NCBI GenBank assembly: GCA_902766415.1
Contig: CACXDR010000235.1
Coordinates: 1 to 7,018, forward strand
Direction: 5' to 3'
Length of the DNA: 7,018 nucleotides
DNA from: an uncultured Lachnospiraceae bacterium
GTDB taxonomy: Bacteria; Bacillota_A; Clostridia; Lachnospirales; Lachnospiraceae
The notes beneath the pieces were generated by a model. That model was not told the origin of the DNA. It did not search any database and saw only the letters and a program-made list of their open reading frames with translations. The first letter of the stretch is position 1. Each line of letters starts with the position of its first letter. A program made the position numbers and the translations under genes. This document shows, one piece after another, positions 1 to 5,616 of this stretch.

Positions 1-431
1 CCGCGCACGGCAAAAGGCGCGGATGGCTGAATATAGGGCACTGGGAAAGCCCGCAGGACGGGCTGAGCTTTAAGCGACAGGGGAAGAGGGTCACGATCGA
101 AGCGCCGTTCTTCTTCCTGGTCTATGAAGGGACGGGCCTGGAGGGAGGGTGTCCCGCGGAAAAGGACAACGACGGCTGCTTCTTCCCGGGAGAGGTACCG
201 GATTTCCGCCCTGCGGAAAGGATCACGGCAGGCAAGGAGTTCTGCGACTGTGAATTTGCCTGGCGCTTCCATGAAGGGGACGCTTCCGGAAAAAGCATCG
301 GGAAAACACTGCCGGCATGCCCGGAAGCTGCCGTGAACGAATATGAACGGCAGGAGCTGACCCCGGCAAATGCTGCCGCTGTTCCCTGCCGTAAGGTGCT
401 GGGGACCTATATCGTGCGGTTTGAACGGTGA
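1..431 (+). CDS. 3' end of an unrecognised gene (partial)
   Basis: An open frame runs from position 3 to a TGA at 429-431, giving 142 codons with no start in the window, so the gene begins upstream. The visible part starts AHGKRRGWLNIGHWE and ends TYIVRFER. It is soluble-looking, with alternating charged and aromatic stretches and no obvious membrane segment. There are several cysteines (GGCP, GCFF, CDCE, PACPE, PCRK), which could be redox-active or metal-binding, but their spacing matches no motif I know. I do not recognise the family. The reading is supported by normal codon use throughout and by a strong promoter for the next gene starting only nine bases after the stop. A run of 142 open codons in GC-rich DNA could arise by chance, but the protein composition looks natural. 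Confidence 0.6.
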   Translation, partial: AHGKRRGWLNIGHWESPQDGLSFKRQGKRVTIEAPFFFLVYEGTGLEGGCPAEKDNDGCFFPGEVPDFRPAERITAGKEFCDCEFAWRFHEGDASGKSIGKTLPACPEAAVNEYERQELTPANAAAVPCRKVLGTYIVRFER

Positions 432-439
432 CGGTCCGG

Positions 440-468
440 TTGAAAATACGCGGCGATGCGGCTATAAT
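440..468 (+). promoter_or_regulatory. sigma-A promoter for the lipoprotein gene
   Basis: The -35 hexamer TTGAAA (440-445) and the -10 hexamer TATAAT (463-468) are separated by exactly 17 bases. The -10 is a perfect consensus and the -35 matches at five of six positions. Transcription would start near 475, leaving a short leader of about 25 bases before the ATG at 500. This is the best promoter in the window and makes the lipoprotein an independent transcription unit. Confidence 0.85.
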
Positions 469-499
469 TTCTGAGACATCAAGTATACCGGAGGTAAAT

Positions 500-1534
500 A
501 TGAAGAAGATATTTTTTACTTTTGCTGTTTCCATGGCGCTCGTGCTGTCCGCGGCAGGGTGCGGGAAAAAAGCCGCGCCCGGAGCTGAAACCTCCGCGGC
601 GGTGACGCAGGCAGCGGAAGAGACGAAGGATACGGCGGCAGAGACCACGGCTGAGGCCGAAGCAAAGACTGAAGCTGAAGCAAAGACTGAAGCCGAAGCA
701 AAGACCGAAGCCGCGGCAGACGAAGCAAAGGCCGGGGCACAGGAGGGTTCTGAGGCCCAGGCCGCGGCGGAGGACGACGGACAGAATCCCGTCATGAATT
801 TCGTCGGCGTATACAGCAATGAATACAGCACGGAGGCGCTGGTCGAGGCCCGGGGGAAGGAAGATGCCCGGATCACGGTGACCTGTGCCGGCAGCCCCTG
901 GTTTCATCACAGGACCGTCATGAGCGGACGGATGGATCCTGACACGTTTACCGTGGAGTTTACCGACGCGGCGAAGACAGAGTATACCTACAACAGCGAC
1001 GGCAGCGTGAACGAAGAGAAGGCCGACTATACGGACGGCACCGGCAAGGCGGTCTTCAGCCTTGCGGACAATACGCTGACCATCACGGAGAATCTCCCCT
1101 CCGGCGACAGCGAGACCGTATATACCTGGGGACCTTCATCTGACATGAAGACCGTCACCGATCCGGATCACTATGAAGGCGTCACGGCCATGGACAAGGC
1201 GAAAATAGAAACGGTCGTCGCGTTCAATGTCCGCAGGGCCTATCTGGGCGAAAACTGGCCTGAGCTGGCAGACATGATCGACTATCCGATCGTGATCAAT
1301 GACACCACGCTGGAAGACAGCGATGCCTTCATCGGGTATATGATGGACAAGACCATTGACGAGAGCGACCGGCAGGCTATGGACGAAGAAAGCACCCTGG
1401 ATATGTTCGCCAACGGCCAGGGGATCTGCATGGGCAGCGGCCAGGTCTGGCTGAACGACCCGAACTATATGACGGATAAGGAGCCGGAGCTTAAGATCAT
1501 CGCGATCAGCGGCATCGTGCCGAAGGAGCAGTAA
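500..1534 (+). CDS. secreted lipoprotein with repetitive Ala/Glu/Lys linker and two C-terminal domains
   Basis: The start is ATG 500, preceded by GGAGG at 490-494. An upstream in-frame start at 428 is rejected because it lies before the promoter and would bury the signal peptide. The 344-residue product has a lysine-tipped hydrophobic signal peptide and a lipobox ending SAAGC. Cys21 would be lipidated and anchored on the outer face of the membrane. Residues 22-95 form a low-complexity Ala/Glu/Lys/Thr linker containing three EAKTEA repeats (54-71). Residues about 96-225 look like a beta-rich domain that begins NFVGVYS, resembling lipocalin-like folds. Residues about 229-344 (AFNVRRAYLGENWPELADMI through GICMGSGQVWLND) resemble NTF2-like or DUF4440-type domains. 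The function is unknown. A terminator follows directly, so the gene is monocistronic. Lipoprotein assignment is firm; the domain names are inferred from sequence impression. Confidence 0.9.
   Translation: MKKIFFTFAVSMALVLSAAGCGKKAAPGAETSAAVTQAAEETKDTAAETTAEAEAKTEAEAKTEAEAKTEAAADEAKAGAQEGSEAQAAAEDDGQNPVMNFVGVYSNEYSTEALVEARGKEDARITVTCAGSPWFHHRTVMSGRMDPDTFTVEFTDAAKTEYTYNSDGSVNEEKADYTDGTGKAVFSLADNTLTITENLPSGDSETVYTWGPSSDMKTVTDPDHYEGVTAMDKAKIETVVAFNVRRAYLGENWPELADMIDYPIVINDTTLEDSDAFIGYMMDKTIDESDRQAMDEESTLDMFANGQGICMGSGQVWLNDPNYMTDKEPELKIIAISGIVPKEQ
659..712 (+). repeat. three in-frame 18-bp repeats in the lipoprotein linker
   Basis: Three consecutive 18-bp units (659-676, 677-694, 695-712) of the type GAAGCAAAGACTGAAGCY each encode EAKTEA. 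They differ only at third codon positions. A partial unit follows after six bases (GACGAAGCAAAG). Whole units change length in steps of six residues without shifting frame, so the linker can expand or contract by slippage or recombination. Confidence 0.9.
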
Positions 1535-1572
1535 GCGGCCGGTTTACAGGCAGGACTGACTTAAATCATCGT

Positions 1573-1609
1573 ACGGCCGGGCGCTGATCGGACAGCCCCG
1601 GCCGTTTTT
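1573..1609 (+). terminator. rho-independent terminator after the lipoprotein gene
   Basis: CGGCCGGG (1574-1581) pairs perfectly with CCCGGCCG (1597-1604) around a 15-base loop, followed directly by TTTTT (1605-1609). A1573 can add one pair with T1605. It lies 38 bases after the lipoprotein stop codon and points the same way. Confidence 0.88.
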
Positions 1610-1634
1610 GATGCATGTACGCGGTATGGAAGAT

Positions 1635-1661
1635 GCGGCCCGGCGGCAGTCTGCGGGCCGC
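1635..1661 (+). other. GC-rich hairpin in the leader of the VanZ-like gene
   Basis: GCGGCCCG (1635-1642) and CGGGCCGC (1654-1661) form a perfect 8-bp stem with an 11-base loop, 33 bases before the VanZ-like start. A short TTTT (1671-1674) lies nine bases after the stem, too far for a classical terminator. It could be a leader structure, a weak attenuator or a second backup terminator. I see no convincing promoter between 1610 and 1694, so VanZ-like expression may depend on read-through or on an atypical promoter. Confidence 0.45.
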
Positions 1662-1694
1662 GGATGTCCGTTTTAACGCGATCAGGGAGGCAGG

Positions 1695-2258
1695 ATGCTG
1701 GAGATATCTTTTTTTGCGGCAGAGCTGGTCTTTACGCTGGTCTGGCTGGCCGTGAGGATCACAGTCCGGATGAGGCGAAGGGAGGCTGACTGGAAACGGG
1801 AGGCTGTCCTGTTATTGATGTATATCGATCTTGCCGTCATCATCCGCTTCGTGTTTTTCCCGGCAGCGCTGGCCGGCGGGCATGTACAGCCGCTTGTTTT
1901 TGAGAGGGACGCGGTATTTCCTCTGCGTATCAACCTGCTTCCGTTTGTCCACCTGTTTGATTACGACAGCCTGCGGGGCATCATCTGGAATGTAGCCGGC
2001 AATGTTGTCATGTTTATTCCCACCGGAATCATACTGCCTGTCGTTTACAGGGAGCTGGACAGCGTCCGGAAGGTCACTGCGGCCGGGGCCTTCATTTCAC
2101 TCTGCATAGAGATCCTTCAGCTGCCTTTTGCTTCCAGGGCGTCGGATATCGATGATCTGATCCTGAACACCCTGGGAGTCCTTGCGGGATACGGGATCTG
2201 TACAGCTTTGAAGCGCCTTAGCCGAAGAGCCGGGGCCGGCCGGGGCGGACGCTTTTGA
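1695..2258 (+). CDS. VanZ-like family membrane protein
   Basis: A 187-residue integral membrane protein with about four to five hydrophobic segments: residues 4-24, 37-57, 94-118, 126-143 and 155-172. The VanZ signature is clear: an N(L)LPF segment at 80-84, WNVAGNVVMFIPTGIILP at 98-115, and an EILQLPF...SDIDDLILNTLG block at 139-161 with the acidic triad D151, D153 and D154. VanZ itself gives low-level teicoplanin resistance in Tn1546, but most chromosomal homologues have no known role. There are no van genes here, so resistance should not be assumed. The start ATG 1695 has GGGAGG at 1685-1690, with rather tight spacing of four bases. The C-terminal tail (SRRAGAGRGGRF) is basic and likely cytoplasmic. 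Confidence 0.9.
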   Translation: MLEISFFAAELVFTLVWLAVRITVRMRRREADWKREAVLLLMYIDLAVIIRFVFFPAALAGGHVQPLVFERDAVFPLRINLLPFVHLFDYDSLRGIIWNVAGNVVMFIPTGIILPVVYRELDSVRKVTAAGAFISLCIEILQLPFASRASDIDDLILNTLGVLAGYGICTALKRLSRRAGAGRGGRF

Positions 2259-2312
2259 GAAGCTCCGGAGGCGGCGGTTTCCCGACTTGCCGGTCCGGTT
2301 TACCGCAGCCTG

Positions 2313-2321
2313 TGGTATGAT
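2313..2321 (+). promoter_or_regulatory. probable extended -10 promoter for the DUF4298-SRAP-AzlCD group
   Basis: TATGAT (2316-2321) is preceded by TG at 2313-2314 with one base between, the extended -10 arrangement. No good -35 lies 16-18 bases upstream, which is tolerated for extended -10 promoters. Transcription would begin near 2328, 37 bases before the DUF4298 start codon. Confidence 0.55.
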
Positions 2322-2364
2322 AGCAATAAAGCGGTCCGCCTGGAAGGAGTAAAGGAGGTACGGC

Positions 2365-2712
2365 ATGGAAAGCAAAGACACGGCGATACGGATCAGACGC
2401 ATCTCCTTTTATGAGCAGATATTTGATGAGCTTCAGACGGCGGATCCCGCGGAGGGGATCCCGGAAGAGCTGGTGGAAAAACGCCGGCTCCTGGAGCAGT
2501 ATTATACGTCCGGCGAGTGGCTTGAAGATCTTGAAGCGGACGATGCAGGAGCACTGCCGGCGGATCTTAAGCGCGGCGTTCTCTCGGAGGACGGGGTTTT
2601 TGATCTGCTGGAGCGCCTGGATGACCTGAAAAATGAAAGACACGTCCCATCCGGCCGCATGGAAGACGGGGAGAGAATCCCGGGACCGGGAGACCTGGCC
2701 GGGAGGGACTGA
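2365..2712 (+). CDS. DUF4298 domain-containing protein
   Basis: A small, acidic, soluble protein of 115 residues. Residues about 8-90 match the DUF4298 pattern as I know it: an RIRRISFYEQIFDEL helix, then LLEQYYTSGEWLEDLEADDAG, then LPADLKRGVLSEDGVFDLLE. The family is widespread in Firmicutes and other bacteria and has no established function. The start ATG 2365 is preceded by a strong AAAGGAGG (2351-2358) at six-base spacing. The last 25 or so residues (from NERHVPSG onward) are Gly/Pro/Arg-rich and seem to extend beyond the family domain. It is the first gene of a likely operon, with the SRAP gene starting 66 bases downstream on the same strand. Confidence 0.88.
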   Translation: MESKDTAIRIRRISFYEQIFDELQTADPAEGIPEELVEKRRLLEQYYTSGEWLEDLEADDAGALPADLKRGVLSEDGVFDLLERLDDLKNERHVPSGRMEDGERIPGPGDLAGRD

Positions 2713-2778
2713 GTTTATGGCCCGCCGGCGGACCCTGCGTGCCGCGGAAGGGGCTTTGAAAGCAAGGATACAGAAGAT

Positions 2779-3390
2779 ATGTGCACACGGTACTGGACCG
2801 AGGAATCCCCGGAGCTCCGGGCGATCGTAGAAGAAATGAAGCGTTCCCCCCTTGCGGCTAGGTGGCAGAGGAAGACCGGGATCAGGACGTACGGCGAGAT
2901 CCGCCCCACGGACGTCGCGCCGGTCATCGCGCCGGACCGCGCCGGGAACCGGGCGGTCTTTCCGATGAAATGGGGCTACACCGGGAGGTCCCTCCTCCTG
3001 AACGCGCGGACAGAGACGGCGGCGGTGAAGCCCACCTTCCGGGAGGACTGGCAGCGGCACAGGTGCATCGTCCCCGCCTCCTGGTACTTTGAATGGGAGC
3101 ATCTTCAGGGGAACGACGGCAGGAAGCATATCGGCGACAAGTACATGATCCAGCCGAGGGACTCCTCCATGACCTGGCTCTGCGGCCTGTACCGGATCGA
3201 GGAAGGGCTGCCGGTCTTTGTGGTGCTGACCAGGGAGCCCGGGGAGGAGCTCCGCTTTCTCCACGACCGGATGCCCCTGATCCTCCCGGAGCAGTACATC
3301 GGCGAATGGATCCGTCCGGACACAAGGCCCGAGGACCTGCTGGGCGAGGCGCTGACGGATATGGTTTTTGAAAAGGCAGGCGGGAAATGA
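2779..3390 (+). CDS. SRAP-domain protein (YedK/HMCES type), abasic-site DNA-protein crosslinker
   Basis: SRAP proteins bind abasic sites in single-stranded DNA and form a stable thiazolidine crosslink through Cys2, shielding the lesion during replication. The 203-residue product carries the full active site: Cys2 directly after the initiator Met, Asn75 in NARTE (75-79), Glu105 in SWYFEWEH (101-108) and His162 in FLHDRMP (160-166). The IRPTDVAPVI and MKWGY segments (41-50, 63-67) are also typical. The catalytic N-terminal cysteine fixes the start at ATG 2779, even though its ribosome site is weak (AAGGA at 2764-2768). The stop overlaps the azlC start as ATGA, so SRAP and azlC are probably translationally coupled. 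Length and residue numbering agree well with E. coli YedK. Confidence 0.95.
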   Translation: MCTRYWTEESPELRAIVEEMKRSPLAARWQRKTGIRTYGEIRPTDVAPVIAPDRAGNRAVFPMKWGYTGRSLLLNARTETAAVKPTFREDWQRHRCIVPASWYFEWEHLQGNDGRKHIGDKYMIQPRDSSMTWLCGLYRIEEGLPVFVVLTREPGEELRFLHDRMPLILPEQYIGEWIRPDTRPEDLLGEALTDMVFEKAGGK

Positions 3391-4073
3391 AGATTCAGAC
3401 ACTCAGACAGGCCTTTTACCGGTCTGTCCCGGTGCTCGCGGGCTACGTCGTCCTGGGGATCGGCTTCGGTATCCTCATGCGGGATGCCGGGTACGGCGTT
3501 CTGCAGACGGCGGCCATGAGTATTTTTATCTACGCGGGATCCTTGCAGTACGTCGGCGTCGGGCTTCTTTCCGGAGGCGCTTCCGTCCTGACGGCGGTCA
3601 TCACGACGGTCATGGTCAACGCAAGGCATCTTTTTTACAGCATTTCCATGATCGATATCTACAGGGATTCCGGAAAATACAAGCCATATCTGATCTTTGC
3701 GCTGACGGACGAGACGTACTCCCTGCTCTGCGACGGGAAGACGCCCGAGGGGACGGATCCGGAGCTCTACAGGTTCCTTTTATCCCTGTTCAACCAGAGC
3801 TACTGGGTCGCGGGCAGCGTTACCGGGAGCCTGATCGGCGGCGTGCTCCCGTTCTCAACCGCGGGGATCAGTTTTTCCATGACGGCGCTTTTTATCGCGG
3901 CGTTTACGGAGCAGTGGCTCACCGCCGGGGATCACGTCCCGGCGCTCACAGGCGTGCTGTGCACGTTTTTCTGCCTTGTGCTTTTCGGGCGGGAGAACTT
4001 CCTGATCCCTGCCATGCTGCTGATCACGCTGGTGCTGACGCTTCTCAGGAAGCGTGAGGAGGGCAGGGTATGA
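3387..4073 (+). CDS. azlC: AzlC family branched-chain amino acid exporter, large subunit
   Basis: A 228-residue polytopic membrane protein that pairs with AzlD to export branched-chain amino acids and analogues such as azaleucine; E. coli YgaZ/YgaH is the comparable pair. Visible family marks are GYVVLGIGFGILMRDAG (19-35), IFIYAGSLQYVGVGLL (46-61), the hallmark NARHLFYSISM (78-88) and ALTDETYSL (105-113). Later hydrophobic spans lie near 140-160, 163-178, 186-200 and 204-220. The length is normal for the family. The start ATG 3387 overlaps the SRAP stop by four bases (ATGA), with only a weak purine stretch (AGGCGGG) upstream, which points to coupled translation. The gene overlaps azlD in the same way. 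No dedicated Lrp-type regulator gene is visible here. Confidence 0.95.
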   Translation: MKIQTLRQAFYRSVPVLAGYVVLGIGFGILMRDAGYGVLQTAAMSIFIYAGSLQYVGVGLLSGGASVLTAVITTVMVNARHLFYSISMIDIYRDSGKYKPYLIFALTDETYSLLCDGKTPEGTDPELYRFLLSLFNQSYWVAGSVTGSLIGGVLPFSTAGISFSMTALFIAAFTEQWLTAGDHVPALTGVLCTFFCLVLFGRENFLIPAMLLITLVLTLLRKREEGRV

Positions 4074-4381
4074 AGACTGCCGTTCTTATTGCCGCCATGT
4101 CGGTCACGACCATCCTTTTGAGGGCGCTGCCGTTTCTTCTGTTCCGGAGGCGGACGCCGAAGTACGTGACCTATCTCGGAAGAGTGCTGCCGCCGGCCAT
4201 GATCGGCCTTCTGGTGGTCTACTGCCTGAAGGATATCACGCCCGGGATCCGTCCTTACGGCATCCCGGAGCTGATCGCGTCGGCGTGCGTTGTCATCGTT
4301 CAGGTCCTGAAACGGAATTCCCTCGTCAGCATCCTGGCAGGCACGGTCATCTATATGGTGCTGGTACAGAAGATGTTCTGA
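4070..4381 (+). CDS. azlD: AzlD family branched-chain amino acid exporter, small subunit
   Basis: A 103-residue hydrophobic protein with the expected three to four membrane segments: about 3-25, 38-53, 65-80 and 86-100. Family marks are TTILLRALPFLLF (13-25), YLGRVLPPAMIGLLVVYCLK (35-54) and AGTVIYMVL (90-98). It is the obligate partner of AzlC. The start overlaps the azlC stop (ATGA), with AGGAGG at 4057-4062 and seven-base spacing inside the end of azlC. Its stop TGA shares a base with a downstream ATG (TGATG), which opens the repeat-encoded small frame described separately. Confidence 0.95.
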   Translation: MKTAVLIAAMSVTTILLRALPFLLFRRRTPKYVTYLGRVLPPAMIGLLVVYCLKDITPGIRPYGIPELIASACVVIVQVLKRNSLVSILAGTVIYMVLVQKMF

Positions 4382-4491
4382 TGCTGCCGGGAAAGCTTCC
4401 GGAAGGCCCGGAAGGTCCGGAAGCCCCGGAAGGTCCGGGAGCCCCGGGAGGTCCGGGAGCCCCGGAAGGTCCGGGAGCCGGGCGATCATAA
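4381..4491 (+). CDS. possible 36-residue collagen-like peptide encoded by the 9-bp repeat
   Basis: An ATG overlapping the azlD stop (TGATG) opens a frame ending at TAA 4489-4491. The product begins MLPGKLPEG and continues as Pro-Glu-Gly, Pro-Glu-Ala and Pro-Gly-Ala triplets before ending GAGRS, so glycine or alanine falls at every third residue as in collagen-like sequences. There is no own Shine-Dalgarno, but TGATG would allow reinitiation by ribosomes finishing azlD. The frame may simply be a by-product of repeat expansion: any 9-bp repeat keeps all frames periodic. There is no signal peptide or membrane segment. I list it as a candidate only. Confidence 0.25.
   Translation: MLPGKLPEGPEGPEAPEGPGAPGGPGAPEGPGAGRS
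4399..4479 (+). repeat. nine tandem copies of a 9-bp CCGGRAGSY repeat between azlD and the CPBP gene
   Basis: Nine uninterrupted 9-bp units run from 4399 to 4479, each CCGGAAG or CCGGGAG followed by GC, GT or CC. From the second unit, GGT and GCC endings largely alternate, giving an 18-bp higher-order period. A degenerate unit (CCGGGAAAG, 4387-4395) and a CTT precede the array. CTTCCGGAAG (4396-4405) at its left edge is a perfect palindrome. The array fills most of the 142-bp gap between azlD and the CPBP gene and stops sharply at an AT-rich segment (4488-4508). Its purine-rich strand and high GC make slippage and copy-number change likely. Confidence 0.92.
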
Positions 4492-4523
4492 AATCATTAT
4501 TAATACTTGGGAGGATTATTGTT

Positions 4524-5354
4524 ATGTCCGGAACCGGGAAACCACACTGGATGAAGATACTGCTCTGGCTCGCGTCGGTCGGCTCGTCGATCGGCCTGAT
4601 GATCCTGGGCGCGAGGTTCATCAACGAGGATAATGCCGGCCTGTTCCTGGAATTCGCCGTCATTACCGTCGTGACGCTTGTTTACCTCTACCTGATATCC
4701 GGGAAGAAGACATTTACATATCTTAACAACCAGACCGGATACACGGTACGGACGCTGGCGCCGATCCTGATCTTTCCGGGCATCTTCTCACTGTTCGGCG
4801 TCCTTTCCTGGATCATGGACAGGCCGCCGGCCATGCCCGGCTGGCCGCTCAATTTCCTCCTTGCGGCGGCAAACATGTTCATGGTCGGCATCTACGAGGA
4901 GGGATGCTTCAGGGCCTGCGCGTGCGACGCGCTGCTGCCGGCGCTGAGGAAGACCAGGCATCCGTTTTTATTTACCGCGCTGATCTCGGGCCTTCTGTTC
5001 GGCTATGTCCACGTCGTAAGCGTCGATTTTTCAAACCTCCAGGAGACCCTGCAGTTCGTGCTGAAGATCGTGAACCTGCTTATATCCGGAAGCATGTATA
5101 TGATCCTGTACTGGAAGACCAGGAACCTTCTCGGGCTTGCGATCGTCCACGGCCTGTACGATTTCATTCCGGACTTCATGAACCAGATCTTTTTGTTCCC
5201 GGACGTGGAAAATACCGGTTCCTATACCACCGGGGACGTGGGCACCACGATCGTCTACGTGATCCAGCTGGTGTTCAGCCTTCTGTGCCTTCTCTATGTT
5301 TACAGGAAGGTCGCGAGGAAGCTCGATTATAAAAAGATCCTGGAAGAATGGTAA
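4524..5354 (+). CDS. CPBP family intramembrane glutamic/metallo-type protease (CAAX/Abi)
   Basis: A 276-residue polytopic membrane protein with about seven to eight hydrophobic spans. All CPBP (Rce1/Abi) motifs are present: EEGCFR at 125-130 (EExxxR), FGYVH at 159-163 (FxxxH) and HGLYD at 209-213 (HxxxD). E125, H163 and H209 are the expected active-site residues, so the enzyme should be catalytically competent. Bacterial members process or protect against small peptides such as bacteriocins, or have unknown substrates. No bacteriocin precursor is recognisable nearby. The start ATG 4524 has GGGAGG at 4509-4514. The AT-rich stretch just before it could hold a -10 but I see no good -35, so expression may come from the azl operon through the repeat. 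The gene ends at a hairpin (5357-5385). Confidence 0.93.
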   Translation: MSGTGKPHWMKILLWLASVGSSIGLMILGARFINEDNAGLFLEFAVITVVTLVYLYLISGKKTFTYLNNQTGYTVRTLAPILIFPGIFSLFGVLSWIMDRPPAMPGWPLNFLLAAANMFMVGIYEEGCFRACACDALLPALRKTRHPFLFTALISGLLFGYVHVVSVDFSNLQETLQFVLKIVNLLISGSMYMILYWKTRNLLGLAIVHGLYDFIPDFMNQIFLFPDVENTGSYTTGDVGTTIVYVIQLVFSLLCLLYVYRKVARKLDYKKILEEW

Positions 5355-5356
5355 AA

Positions 5357-5385
5357 CCTGCGCGGTCTTAAAAGACCGGCGCAGG
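5357..5385. terminator. hairpin between convergent genes, probable bidirectional terminator
   Basis: CCTGCGC followed by GGTCT (5357-5368) pairs with AGACC and, after a one-base bulge, GCGCAGG (to 5385), with TAAA as the loop. On the minus strand the stem is followed by TTTT (complement of 5353-5356), so it looks like a proper terminator for the 50-codon minus-strand gene. On the plus strand no T-run follows, so its effect on the CPBP transcript is less certain. Confidence 0.65.
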
Positions 5386-5413
5386 CCGAAAGAAAACAGT
5401 ATCCGGAGAAGCT

Positions 5414-5566
5414 TCATTCCTTATCGTGTGAATGCCTGCTGAACCAGTAGTCCAGGTCTTCACAGACCTTCCCTTCACAGATGTCGCGGACAGCCGCGCA
5501 CCGGCCGAGCATGTAGCACAGGTAACAGACAAATGAGAAACCGCCGAGGAAGAGGATCGCGTCCAT
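5414..5566 (-). CDS. small cysteine-rich single-pass membrane protein, 50 residues
   Basis: The start (CAT at 5564-5566) is preceded on the minus strand by AAGGAG (5577-5572) with five-base spacing, one of the better ribosome sites in the window. A longer in-frame reading through to 6055 is rejected because it would overlap the MalY start and has no such site. The product starts MDAILFLGGFSF. Residues 3-21 form one hydrophobic helix. Five cysteines follow in a short span (C14, C17, C23, C30, C35), beginning with CxxC inside the helix end. The tail is polar and charged (EDLDYWFSRHSHDKE). I do not recognise a family. It has its own promoter candidate and a terminator-like hairpin, and it is convergent with the CPBP gene and divergent from the MalY gene. 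The cysteines may bind metal or form disulfides, but that is inference. Confidence 0.72.
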   Translation of the reverse strand: MDAILFLGGFSFVCYLCYMLGRCAAVRDICEGKVCEDLDYWFSRHSHDKE

Positions 5567-5616
5567 CAGGACTCCTTTCTGTTTGGATGTGTGCAGGGAC
5601 GGGTACAGGAAACGGT

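Noticed and set aside
428..499. Upstream in-frame start at 428 for the lipoprotein
   Set aside because: It precedes the -35/-10 promoter and would place 24 residues before a clear signal peptide; ATG 500 has GGAGG and gives a normal lipobox protein.
1695..2258. Glycopeptide resistance locus based on VanZ
   Set aside because: VanZ-like genes are common chromosomal genes, and no vanHAX, vanRS or transposon sequence is nearby.
2218..3402. 394-residue minus-strand open frame opposite DUF4298 and SRAP
   Set aside because: The opposite strand encodes two recognisable families with proper starts; the antisense product has no recognisable motif or ribosome site.
4399..4479. CRISPR-like array
   Set aside because: The units are 9 bp and contiguous with no spacers, and no cas genes are present.
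3932..4663. Minus-strand frame with LPDLPG repeats
   Set aside because: The repeats are the antisense translation of the 9-bp array, and the rest overlaps azlC, azlD and the CPBP gene.
4524..5354. CPBP protease as part of a bacteriocin immunity or processing cluster
   Set aside because: No leader-peptide precursor, ABC exporter or regulator is visible around it; the 36-residue repeat peptide lacks a double-glycine leader.
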